Source of the DNA: Hymenolepis diminuta
Lineage: Eukaryota; Platyhelminthes; Cestoda; Cyclophyllidea; Hymenolepididae
NCBI GenBank assembly: GCA_900708905.1
Contig: CAADRB010000011.1
Span: 488,062-552,061, forward strand
Reading direction: 5' to 3'
Length of the DNA: 64,000 nucleotides
The stretch's first letter is position 1; every line of letters begins with the position of its first letter. The notes under the pieces are model-generated. The model ran no database searches. It was not told the DNA's origin and saw only the letters and a list, made by a program, of their open reading frames with translations. Both the position numbers and the translations under genes were made by a program. Positions 57,801 to 62,241 of this stretch are shown here, in pieces.

Positions 57801-58290
57801 TTTCTCTAACCAATACGAATCACATATAATCTCTCAGATTAAAAAGAAAGAGAAAGGGAGATTAACATGAGTGCACTTACGTTGCTCTTTTTACTCTACG
57901 TTTCATCTGATCAAAACCGATTTCTCTATGAAGAGCATAAATATCATTGTACGTTTTCATGAGTTTCCATTCAAAGGGTCCATGAGTGACGGTAATCTCA
58001 TATCGGCTGGGGACGCGACCCGGACCACTAGATGGTTCCTCACTATTAACTGTTGACTGGTCTATAAGATGTTGAGAGAGGCTCGGACTTCGTACTCGGT
58101 CTTTAAGATAATTGAATTTACTGGTCCAGTAGACTTGAGTGATTTTAATATTTATTGGCACATTGGGTAAGTATATTTGTCCGGAGTCAAATGTTTCCCC
58201 TACTGTGGGAAAATAATTATTTTGCTCGTCAGTGTTTTCATCCTCATCCCCCGAGCTACCTTCAAATGATAATTCGAGCTGTGTATGCAT
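6633..58290 (-). CDS. PLD1/2-like: Phospholipase D (PX-PH-PLD, PLD1/2 type), 19 coding exons
   Basis: Hydrolyses phosphatidylcholine to phosphatidic acid and choline at membranes (family knowledge). Spliced exons: 58290-57881, 57805-57616, 57542-57391, 48259-47945, 45151-45008, 37364-37202, 32179-32069, 30091-29952, 29036-28988, 27891-27802, 25195-24833, 18378-17935, 17857-17524, 13463-13345, 11855-11356, 9069-8832, 7904-7761, 7164-6937, 6857-6633. All junctions are GT/AG, phases agree throughout, and the sum is 4359 nt (1452 residues plus stop). Order: PX about residues 60-230, PH about 251-400, HKD1 (H513, K515, D520), a loop about 545-940, GKDYENW then PRMPWHD, IENQFF about 1116, HKD2 (H1262, K1264, D1269), and the C-terminal end IVWT. 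Both catalytic motifs are intact. Human PLD1 is nearer 1070 residues; the excess is mostly the loop. The start chosen is the first Met after a splice acceptor; an upstream exon adding residues cannot be excluded. Confidence 0.96.
6937..7164 (-). CDS. PLD coding exon 18
   Basis: 228 nt, phase 0 to 0. Encodes [41 protein letters not shown] and NMKIFDD, matching the animal PLD region after HKD2 (ARGLRLQCFRVVLG...DPVSDKFFKEVW...IYDKVF). Acceptor TTTGTATAG, donor GTGCGT. A plus-strand frame at 6729-7085 is its antisense shadow. Confidence 0.94.
7165..8831 (-). other. PLD introns 16 and 17
   Basis: Introns of 927 nt (7905-8831) and 596 nt (7165-7760) surround exon 17. I see nothing else in them. 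Confidence 0.85.
7761..7904 (-). CDS. PLD coding exon 17: second HKD catalytic motif
   Basis: 144 nt, phase 0 to 0. Encodes [16 protein letters not shown], then [21 protein letters not shown]1262, K1264 and D1269 form HxKxxxxD, followed by the [12 protein letters not shown] signature. Acceptor TTTATTGCAG, donor GTAAGT. Confidence 0.98.
8832..9069 (-). CDS. PLD coding exon 16
   Basis: Encodes [20 protein letters not shown], later [12 protein letters not shown], and [17 protein letters not shown]. These match the PLD segment PLLPGFEGD...YISFCGLR before HKD2. Acceptor CTTATTATAG, donor GTAATA, phases 2 to 0. The preceding intron carries the mariner-like element. Confidence 0.97.
9742..9763 (+). 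repeat. Left terminal inverted repeat of the mariner-like element
   Basis: Starts CAGGGTGCGTAAGATATCTG after TA at 9740-9741. Pairs with 11044-11065. Confidence 0.93.
9890..10941 (+). pseudogene. Broken mariner-family transposase
   Basis: Pieces are read in different frames: a helix-turn-helix part ([19 protein letters not shown]), FSD followed at once by a stop near 10311, [20 protein letters not shown] at about 10437, [11 protein letters not shown] near 10613, [12 protein letters not shown] then TGA near 10747, and a C-terminus EAEGGYIE with stop at 10941. The second catalytic Asp (normally in QQDSAP) is replaced by Val. Several frameshifts and stops make it a dead copy. Confidence 0.92.
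11044..11065 (-). repeat. Right terminal inverted repeat of the mariner-like element
   Basis: Read on the minus strand it starts CGGGGTGCGTAAGGCATCTG, with TA at 11066-11067. Differs from the left end at a few bases, consistent with age. Confidence 0.93.
11356..11855 (-). CDS. PLD coding exon 15: second catalytic half, IENQFF block
   Basis: 500 nt, phase 0 to 2. Begins [19 protein letters not shown], then contains [20 protein letters not shown] and [11 protein letters not shown], the conserved IYIENQFF motif at about residues 1116-1121. It ends [10 protein letters not shown], continuing into exon 16 ([12 protein letters not shown]). Confidence 0.97.
11856..13344 (-). other. PLD intron 14
   Basis: 1489 nt, AT-rich, with one family D repeat copy at 12811. 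No other feature seen. Confidence 0.85.
12811..12850 (+). repeat. Dispersed repeat family D copy
   Basis: ATATCCAGGGGTCTAATGAA followed by AATTGAGCTTTTGAACACTT. Best example of the family core in this window. Confidence 0.45.
13345..13463 (-). CDS. PLD coding exon 14
   Basis: Encodes [20 protein letters not shown], then [14 protein letters not shown]. This is the highly conserved PRMPWHD...ARHFIQRWN block of eukaryotic PLD. Acceptor CCCTGTTTTTTCAG, donor GTAAGA, phases 1 to 0. Confidence 0.97.
15053..15140 (+). repeat. Dispersed repeat family C, copy 1
   Basis: ATATCAAGTCACGCCATGAC, ATTGGTTCATTGTCTGACCA and GTCATATTCTGTCA match 32325-32395 in order, with an extra 12 nt or so here. Confidence 0.5.
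15241..15265. repeat. Short (TCTGG)n-like tandem
   Basis: Three TCTGG units, then TTTAG and a further TCTGG. CTAGTCTGATAT and (TC)n/(TA)n tracts follow to about 15307. Confidence 0.8.
15399..15425. repeat. (AT)n microsatellite
   Basis: About 13 AT units in PLD intron 13. Confidence 0.95.
16893..16920 (+). repeat. Possible solo Tc1/mariner-type terminus
   Basis: TACAGAGGGTATTCAATAAA followed by ACTGGAG resembles the TA-CAGRGTRTTCAA start of many Tc1/mariner inverted repeats. No matching inverted end was found within the intron, so it may be a truncated copy or chance. Confidence 0.25.
17025..17225 (-). pseudogene. Unrecognised coding-like remnant in PLD intron 13
   Basis: The frame reads [20 protein letters not shown], then [32 protein letters not shown] and a stop after LALYHPSC. 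Its charged, helix-like composition differs from the T-rich chance frames nearby. It runs on the same strand as PLD, but no flanking splice sites join it in phase. AATAAA follows in the T-rich stretch near 16885. It could be a retrocopy or transposon remnant; family unknown. Confidence 0.25.
17524..17857 (-). CDS. PLD coding exon 13: end of loop, GKDY motif
   Basis: 77 nt after exon 12. Begins [18 protein letters not shown], has an acidic patch ([12 protein letters not shown]), and ends [20 protein letters not shown], the conserved GKDYxNxxxxDWxxLxxP block that opens the second catalytic half of PLD1/2. Leaves in phase 1 at GTGAGT. Confidence 0.94.
17935..18378 (-). CDS. PLD coding exon 12: basic loop exon
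   Basis: 444 nt, phase 0 to 0. Begins [17 protein letters not shown], then arginine-rich blocks ([37 protein letters not shown]) between acidic and Pro-rich stretches. The acceptor reads CAGCAG, a NAGNAG site, so one Gln may be optional. The Arg/Ser content suggests phosphorylation or acidic-lipid contact, but that is inference. Confidence 0.88.
19110..19300 (+). repeat. Dispersed repeat family B, copy 1
   Basis: Starts TAGGTAGGCGTTTTCCAACG, later GATGAGAGA and GTTGACCATTCTGATCACTG. It aligns along about 180 nt with 43745-43920. Confidence 0.65.
23985..24085 (+). repeat. Candidate tRNA-derived SINE relic, copy 1
   Basis: TATAAAAGGCAACGGTGGCT then GAGGCGCTACATATCAGAAT, with a B-box-like AGATTCGG about 43 nt after the A-box-like GGTGGCTGAGG. 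It aligns with 52115-52205 almost without gaps. Same strand as copies at 33425, 47840, 52115 and 55570. Confidence 0.45.
24833..25195 (-). CDS. PLD coding exon 11: loop region
   Basis: 363 nt, phase 0 to 0, acceptor TTATTTTACAG, donor GTAAGC. It begins [18 protein letters not shown], continues in a Gly/Pro/Ala/Thr-rich low-complexity tract (about residues 601-645), then a charged part with [20 protein letters not shown] and QTAHQEDLE. It belongs to the loop between the two catalytic halves, which varies most between animal PLDs. No domain recognised. Confidence 0.85.
25196..27801 (-). other. PLD intron 10
   Basis: 2.6 kb. Contains the candidate alternative terminal exon at 27299-27403. Otherwise nothing recognised. 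Confidence 0.75.
27299..27403 (-). CDS. Candidate alternative terminal exon
   Basis: After acceptor TATTATAATTTCAG there is a 34-codon frame beginning [19 protein letters not shown] and ending LPGAY, then TAA at 27301-27299. It accepts phase 0, so exon 10 could splice to it and end the protein before HKD2. An internal weak donor (GTGCTT, 27309) would instead give 94 nt and break the downstream frame. AATAAA lies about 265 nt further on (27035-27030, minus strand). Unproven. Confidence 0.3.
   Translation of the reverse strand, partial: GTLRLADVESYEQAFYDLFKTPYAWYTGMLPGAY
27802..27891 (-). CDS. PLD coding exon 10: loop region
   Basis: 90 nt, phase 0 to 0, behind a strong pyrimidine acceptor CACTCCCCCCTCCAG and ending CAG before GTCAGC. 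Encodes a Ser/Arg-rich segment [18 protein letters not shown], then WSLLSQ. No homology recognised. Placement rests on open frame and phase match with exons 9 and 11. Confidence 0.7.
27984..28140 (-). CDS. Candidate extra loop exon, frame conflict
   Basis: An open stretch of 52 codons plus one base lies between AG at 28142-28141 and a weak donor GTATTT at 27983. It reads [18 protein letters not shown], later [19 protein letters not shown] and [12 protein letters not shown]. It would continue exon 9 in phase 0, but its 157 nt shift the frame of the next exon (27891-27802), which is open only in phase 0. It may be an alternative exon, contain an assembly indel, or be chance. It is excluded from the 1452-residue model. 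Confidence 0.4.
28988..29036 (-). CDS. PLD coding exon 9 (small)
   Basis: 49 nt, encoding [16 protein letters not shown] after completing a Pro codon from exon 8. It corresponds to the HRLTD... stretch after HKD1, where the variable loop begins. Acceptor TTCTGCTTTAG, donor GTAAAT, phase 0 exit. Phase agreement on both sides supports it. Confidence 0.85.
29037..32068 (-). other. PLD introns 7 and 8
   Basis: Introns of 1977 nt (30092-32068) and 915 nt (29037-29951) flank the HKD1 exon. No repeat or gene recognised. Confidence 0.85.
29952..30091 (-). CDS. PLD coding exon 8: first HKD catalytic motif
   Basis: Encodes VIRHPNHF...[13 protein letters not shown], then [17 protein letters not shown]513, K515 and D520 form the HxKxxxxD motif. 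The GGIDL...GRWD tail is typical of HKD1. Met replaces the usual Val of FVGG. Acceptor CTGTTTTTAG; ends in phase 2 at GTAAGT. Confidence 0.98.
32069..32179 (-). CDS. PLD coding exon 7
   Basis: 111 nt, phase 0 at both ends, acceptor TTTAATTTTAG, donor GTGAGT. Encodes [20 protein letters not shown], then RLHPNIH, matching the animal PLD stretch QGVRIFIMLYKEVELAL...RLHPNI just before the first HKD. It is too short to be noticed as an isolated reading frame. Confidence 0.96.
32325..32395 (+). repeat. Dispersed repeat family C, copy 2
   Basis: ACAATACGTCACAGCATGGC, AAGATCATCGATTGGTCAGC and ACAGTCGTGTTCTGCCA, the shorter counterpart of 15053-15140. Confidence 0.5.
33425..33600 (+). repeat. Candidate tRNA-derived SINE relic, copy 2
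   Basis: GTTGCAGCGGTTAATATG resembles a pol III A box and GGATTCGAAACG a B box, about 43 nt apart. The tail, with GGCTAGTAAGATGAGTGTTA, resembles 998-1110 (GGCTGGTAA ... GGGATGAGTGTTGA), suggesting a shared repeat body. Confidence 0.4.
34379..34402. repeat. (TA)n microsatellite
   Basis: About 12 TA units in PLD intron 6. Confidence 0.95.
37202..37364 (-). CDS. PLD coding exon 6: start of catalytic core
   Basis: Encodes [17 protein letters not shown], then [18 protein letters not shown], one of the most conserved PLD blocks ([12 protein letters not shown]), then [11 protein letters not shown]. Acceptor TTAATTAATAG, donor GTAAGT, leaving in phase 0. Confidence 0.97.
40192..40608 (+). CDS. Unexplained intronic reading frame (138 codons)
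   Basis: Antisense to PLD within its intron 5. The product is basic with a Cys cluster ([11 protein letters not shown]) and lacks a recognised domain, signal peptide or membrane segment. It is the longest complete frame outside PLD and the CRIB gene, and longer than most chance frames in DNA this AT-rich. Could be chance or a transposon remnant. Confidence 0.12.
   Translation: MTKIDDNVESHFKKCKSLPQRVSNKISKVKATNCLRRRNHCSCTVYGITFSHKKRSTRTSSAKFPVDSSLVTDMSGLKATYRNVMPNTEIRFYTSLFNRQFGKVAPHILSSSDEKTYKFRAQIDIILVCSRKISVSIY
43745..43920 (+). repeat. Dispersed repeat family B, copy 2
   Basis: TTAGGAGAGCGTTTTCCAAC, GGTGAGAGA, CTATATTAACCAAATTTA, GTTGGCCATTCT and CACTGACCTG match 19110-19300 in order. 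The conserved GCGTTTTCCAACGC core is a near-perfect palindrome. Confidence 0.65.
44545..44615 (+). repeat. Dispersed repeat family D copy
   Basis: CTCCCAGAAATTCAGAGATC then TATTGAAAATTGAGCTTTTG. Confidence 0.4.
45008..45151 (-). CDS. PLD coding exon 5: end of PH, entry to catalytic region
   Basis: Acceptor CAATTAACAG, donor GTAAGT. Encodes [16 protein letters not shown], the PH C-terminal helix with its conserved Trp, then [17 protein letters not shown], equivalent to the HRFGSYAPVR...KWYVNG segment before PLD catalysis. Phases 2 and 2 agree with both neighbours. Confidence 0.92.
45152..47944 (-). other. PLD intron 4
   Basis: 2.8 kb with a weak SINE-like copy at 47835. No other feature seen. 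Confidence 0.8.
47835..47900 (+). repeat. Candidate tRNA-derived SINE relic, copy 3
   Basis: CGTAGTGGTAAAGAGCATTG then AGAATTCGTGTC about 41 nt later, the same A-box/B-box spacing as the other copies. Confidence 0.3.
47945..48259 (-). CDS. PLD coding exon 4: PH domain
   Basis: The start [20 protein letters not shown] is the PH beta-1/beta-2 signature of PLD (KRWLIVKDSFL...). A roughly 45-residue polar stretch rich in Ser, Thr, His and Gln ([16 protein letters not shown], then [11 protein letters not shown]) precedes [13 protein letters not shown]. It is longer than in human PLD1, suggesting an insertion in a PH loop. Phase 2 at both ends. Confidence 0.93.
52115..52205 (+). repeat. Candidate tRNA-derived SINE relic, copy 4
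   Basis: TTATAAAAGGCAAAAGTGGT, then TAAAACATCCCATATCAGAA and CGAATTC. It matches 23985-24085 at about two thirds of positions by eye. Confidence 0.45.
52730..52800 (+). repeat. Dispersed repeat family D copy
   Basis: TTGCAATTCAGGGGACGAAT, then CATGAAATTTGAACT and GAACTACTCATTGGGTAAAT. Aligns well with 53965-54035. Confidence 0.55.
53965..54035 (+). repeat. Dispersed repeat family D copy
   Basis: CTGCAATCCAGAGGACGCAT, then ACATTTGAATTT and GTGAACTACCCATTTGGTAA, parallel to 52730-52800. Confidence 0.55.
55565..55640 (+). repeat. Candidate tRNA-derived SINE relic, copy 5
   Basis: GTGCATCAATATAAGCGCAT is followed by CCATGGGTTCGAAATTTGCC. The B-box part is clear (GGTTCGAAAT), the A box weak. 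Confidence 0.3.
57391..57542 (-). CDS. PLD coding exon 3: PX-PH linker
   Basis: It lies 73 nt after exon 2, behind acceptor CCCTTCACAG. It reads [16 protein letters not shown], then [10 protein letters not shown], then [11 protein letters not shown]. This matches the animal PLD segment linking PX to PH (FLDIS...LGPKGKEG). It ends in phase 2 at GTAAGC. The following intron is 9.1 kb, the longest in the gene. Confidence 0.9.
57616..57805 (-). CDS. PLD coding exon 2: second half of PX
   Basis: A 75-nt intron separates it from exon 1. It encodes [11 protein letters not shown] and then [21 protein letters not shown], which has the length and pattern of the PX C-terminal helices (RRKQLEDYL...-type in other PLDs). 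It enters in phase 2 (completing a Thr codon) and leaves in phase 0 at GTAAGT. Confidence 0.94.
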
Positions 58291-58304
58291 GGGGGGAATA
58301 CCTT
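57881..58304 (-). CDS. PLD coding exon 1: N-terminus and first half of PX
   Basis: The exon begins at 58304 after TTTTATTTTAG. ATG is at 58290-58288, 14 nt inside. It encodes an acidic N-terminus ([13 protein letters not shown], like the ELHFEG region of animal PLD1), then the PX core including [18 protein letters not shown]. It ends in phase 2 at donor GTAAGTG. The reading frame stays open from the acceptor to the ATG, so this acceptor may take a 5' UTR exon, a spliced leader, or an unseen coding exon. Confidence 0.93.
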
Positions 58305-60588
58305 CTAAAATAAAAAAAACAAAAATAACCAACCAATTCTATTAAAATTAATTAAAATCTAATATATACAAGTAATTTTAAGTTCAAAATAAAATTTTAA
58401 TACGATATACCTTAAATGATTATTGATGTCATATATATATTATATATGAATTCACATTTTTAAGTATAAATTTATAAAAAAAGTAAACAAATATGTATAA
58501 AATTGAAAAGATCGTCTTTGAATTAGAGTCTATATCTAAGAGCATGTTAGGATGATCGTGCCAGCCACACTAAAAATATGATAAACGGTAAGGTATGAAC
58601 TACTTTAAGAAGTCGGGGGCGATTGGAATGACTTAAACAAAAAATACGACCTTGAATTTGCCATCAACATAAATATATGATTTATTTTAAAATTAAATTA
58701 TCTAAAGTTTAGAATTAACAAAATATATATAATATTTGATTAGTTTAATGTTTAACACTTGAATTCATGGAATTTATTAAGCTTCTGGTTGAGATATGTT
58801 TACCTACATAAGATAAATTATTAAAACTTTCGAAAGCTTTTAAAAGCACCGTATTTAACCATGCTTGATGAATAAGTTAGATTAAAATCATATATTTAAT
58901 TTTACAATACAATTAGTTGAGCGAATTATTTTGCGCGAGGCATATTTCGAACGGAGGCCGTCAATGGACTCTAAAGAATTTAATATCCTGAGAACCAGAA
59001 TATACAGACAAGTGACTTACTGAGAACATTTAAATAACGAAATATTTTTTATTTTATCTATTGTCCAATGACTAAAAGTCGTATATTTTTCGTGTTCCAT
59101 GCTGCTATCTTTAAGCTCTATCTTCAAGCTCGTACTCCGATTTTTCAAAAAGTCATGTATTTAACTTCATTTTCAAAACCTGCTAAAAATATTTTAGAGT
59201 GAATGGAATCTCCGATACAGCCCACATTTTGCTCAGCGTTTAACATTCGTATGTAATTTTAATTCTTAAAAACAGCATTACGCAACTAAGATTTTCCAAT
59301 ATTCGAAGCTTCAAATTAGCGCTAGTGTAAATTATAAAATTATCTCAATTGTTTAGTTATTGATTATGTACTATGGGGTACATTAAATTATAATAGACAT
59401 TGAAATCATTCATAATCTCATGTTTTATTTGAAAGTTGTTCCAACTTCTGTACAACTTTCGTTCGTGAATTTCTCAGTATCAGGTCAAAATTATGATTTT
59501 TCCGTTATTGTTGACTGGCCATTTTAGGCACTTTAATGGAAACCAAGAGACCATAATTGTCAATATCAGATAAATAAAAATATCAAATCAAGATTTATCG
59601 TATCCTGCTTCATTTAAACCATGTCGATTCCTGTTAATTTATGAAAAATTATTATTGACAAATGGAAAGTTTAAGCAGACATATTTAAGGTGTTTAGTTT
59701 TATTAAGTTCTTACTCTTTATCCTTCGATGTCCATTAAAAGAGATAATCTTATTTTATCATTCAGTATAAAGATAATTTCCATTTACTTACACCGAATTT
59801 AGTCTTCCACATTTCCCTCTCCTTCCCACAGATTTAATGAAATAGAACATTAGATCGTATAACTTCTAATTTTTCAGTTATCATGCAAAATTAGATGTAT
59901 TACTATGGGCTCCTAGTGCCCCTCATTTAAATCGGTCCAGAACTATATTTAGCATCGACGACACAACATAATAGAGTAATTTATATAATTAAACCGTTGC
60001 GGAAAATTTTACCAGTCACCGAAATGTTTCAAGTTTTTATTTACTTAACATAAATTAACTGCACCACTTGTGGGAGTATATGAGTCACCTTTTAATTTAT
60101 CCTAGAAAATTCTAATAAAACCGTGACAGATTCCATTTTTATGTCCCAAAATGTTGATTTTTATATAAATGATAATATTATGGTGACCTGAATAATCTTC
60201 ATATTCGGAAATATGTCTTCACAACCTTGGAGAAAAGCATATAAGGATCACGGCTTTTAAAATTAAAACAAAGTGCTCACAAATTAATACACATAAATTT
60301 CTGGCAATTAGCTTTTTTTCTTTTCAGTATGTTAGTTAGTCAGTCAGTTAGTTAATAAAATTTTAGACATCCAAAACGATTAAGAAAATGATGTACTTAA
60401 GTTTTTAATTCTCAATAAGATTGTGTTTGATATTAGAATCTATTACACGTTTGCTGGAGAAATTTAATGTTATATTATTGTTACTGTATAATTTTTATTC
60501 TTTGTATTTGTTTAAGCCATACATTATATCACCGCACTTTATGTTCTTCTGAATTTATGTCTTATTAATCCGTGTTTTTAGCATAGAA
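58305..60588. other. Head-to-head intergenic region
   Basis: 2.3 kb of AT-rich sequence between the divergent PLD and CRIB starts. Promoters or 5' UTR exons of both probably lie here, but I cannot place one. A short (TA)-rich tract is at about 58428-58448. No long reading frame stands out. Confidence 0.6.
60571..60588 (+). promoter_or_regulatory. Acceptor-like site just before CRIB gene start
   Basis: CCGTGTTTTTAG precedes CATAGAA and the ATG. A pyrimidine tract plus AG this close to a start codon suits a 5' UTR intron or a spliced-leader trans-splice site, which flatworms use for many genes. Inference only. Confidence 0.35.
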
Positions 60589-60666
60589 ATGCTTAGATCT
60601 AAGTTATGTTCGAATAGCCAAGGCGGGACGCTGTTTACGTGTTGCATTGCCTACGAAGATCCGTCA
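60589..60666 (+). CDS. CRIB gene exon 1
   Basis: 26 codons beginning MLRSKLCSNSQGG and ending TCCIAYEDPS, with donor GTAAGA directly after. It is too short to stand out alone; support comes from the Cys pair, the donor, and phase agreement with exon 2. Confidence 0.78.
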
Positions 60667-61174
60667 GTAAGAAATCGATGATTTTTCTAATTCTGCTTTC
60701 AGGAAAGCAAAATTGACCGACGGCTAATTGGTCCTCCTATGGATTTTCGGCATCTTGCACATATGGGTTCTGGAGGAAGCACAAGTGTAGTGAGTTTGAC
60801 TAATATGATTTATAAGTCAATCAATTAATTGAAATCCAACTTTGTTTGCTTCTGTCATTCAGACGTCATCCATAATTAGCGGAGTTGGATTAGATGACTC
60901 TTCACCCCTAGCTCCTATAAGCACTCATTTGAAATTAATTGATCTTTCTGAGGCTCTCGCAGTTCATAATGCATCAGCGGCGATACGTCTTGCTAGTCAG
61001 AGTTCTGAAAACACCTCCGATTATTCTCCTCCTCAACAGACCACTGTCAAACAACGAGTTTCGGATTCTAGCACTCGAGAACGTCGGAAGTCATCTGCTA
61101 CTTCACGATACCTCATTAGTGGACCTCTTCCACCGCCTCCACCACCTCCTCCGCCTTCCGCTCTCATTGCCTGA
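60589..61174 (+). CDS. CRIB protein resembling CDC42 small effector (CDC42SE/SPEC), 3 exons
   Basis: CDC42SE proteins are small palmitoylated membrane adaptors that bind active Cdc42/Rac through a CRIB motif and affect actin (family knowledge). Exons 60589-60666, 60703-60789 and 60863-61174 join in phase 0 to give 158 residues. The N-terminal part ends LFTCCIAYEDPS, its Cys pair in the position of the palmitoylated pair of CDC42SE. Exon 2 has KIDRRLIGPPMDFRHLAHMG: the family has IDR-MIG-P-NF-H--H-G, and the CRIB core is I35, P38, F41, H43, H46, G48. Exon 3 is Ser-rich and low in complexity, ending in a polyproline run and ALIA. Known members are about 80 residues, so the C-terminal extension is unusual. 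The introns are 36 and 73 nt. Start: first ATG, 8 nt after a CGTGTTTTTAG acceptor-like site. Confidence 0.86.
60703..60789 (+). CDS. CRIB gene exon 2: CRIB motif
   Basis: 29 codons after acceptor TTCTGCTTTCAG. Contains the whole CRIB core IGPPMDFRHLAHMG and ends SGGSTSV before donor GTGAGT. Phase 0 at both ends. Confidence 0.9.
60863..61174 (+). CDS. CRIB gene exon 3: Ser-rich tail and polyproline
   Basis: Follows acceptor TTCTGTCATTCAG. 103 codons then TGA at 61172-61174. Rich in Ser/Thr with an ERRKSSATSR basic patch and a run of about ten prolines near the end, a possible SH3 or profilin ligand (inference). The 60939-61427 frame overlapping it is a shadow. Confidence 0.85.
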   Translation, partial: TSSIISGVGLDDSSPLAPISTHLKLIDLSEALAVHNASAAIRLASQSSENTSDYSPPQQTTVKQRVSDSSTRERRKSSATSRYLISGPLPPPPPPPPPSALIA

Positions 61175-62241
61175 GGACCAAATCCCTAATTTTGGTCCTT
61201 TGCATTCCCATGTATATTCAATCTTACCTTTGTCGTATACATTCGACCATGTGTATTACCACATAGCTTGTCGGTATTTATTTGTGTTTTACTTAAATTA
61301 TGAGAATCTTATCATTATTGGAGTTCAATATTTTCAATTTTTTGTTTTTTTACTGCTAATTAATGTAATACATTTGTATAAGATTATAAGGCCCTTAAGG
61401 TTTTTTATACCAATTTATAACAGGTGAATAATTTTATTTTTAAAATTTTCTGTATTTACTAATATTCTACGATAAATATTAGGCCGCAGTACAATCAACT
61501 GATTTGAGTGACCGGATTCTATATGAGTGAATATGTTTATTTATTCCTCTTTGTCATTTTAGCGATATTCTACTCATACTTTACTAATTTAGTTCGATCC
61601 TACTTATATCCTTTTTTTTAGTTATCGTCGTTTGTTGTGTACTGGGATAATTTAGTCCCATTTTTTATCTGTAGTGATTGAGTTTTTTTAAATCTTTGGT
61701 TTATCGTTTTGTATATATTATCCCCTTTGTTCATCAAATGAAGTTATTGCCTATTTTTGTTTCTATTTGCGTGCGTGGTTTTTCTTTCCCACGAGGATCA
61801 TGCATTCCTCCTTTTCGCTGTGGTCTAAGATGACTCAGAAGGTTCGGTAATGGCTTTATTCATTACAGAGCTGTTCACAGTTTCAGTACAGTGATAACTT
61901 CATCACGTGTTTTCGCATTTGTGGTATTTCGCTCACTTTCTGTTCTGAGTCAATTAAACCTAGATGTTTGCACACTTAAATATTTACAAGTTTACTGGTT
62001 GACTGTGCTGTTGGCCTTATATTGCATCTCTTAGTAAATAGATGCTCATTTACCCAGTCTAATGAACACTCGAAGAAACGTCGGAATTATTCAACTAGCA
62101 TTCGAAGTGTATTAGCCACTGCATTTTTTATGATTTATGCACTGATAAATATGCTGAGTTGGTACATTCACTTAACTTTTCTCAAAACTCAATTCGCTCG
62201 ATAAATAACCCCAATATGCTTTTTTGTGATCCATGAATAAA
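61175..62241 (+). other. Probable 3' UTR of the CRIB gene
   Basis: Markedly T-rich on the plus strand, with no splice-supported coding sequence. ATTAAA occurs near 61956 and AATAAA at 62236-62241 as candidate polyadenylation signals. The 62022-62204 frame shows no recognisable protein. Confidence 0.4.

Noticed and set aside
60939..61427. 162-codon plus-strand frame
   Set aside because: Overlaps CRIB exon 3 in another frame and runs into T-rich 3' UTR. No splice support or domain.
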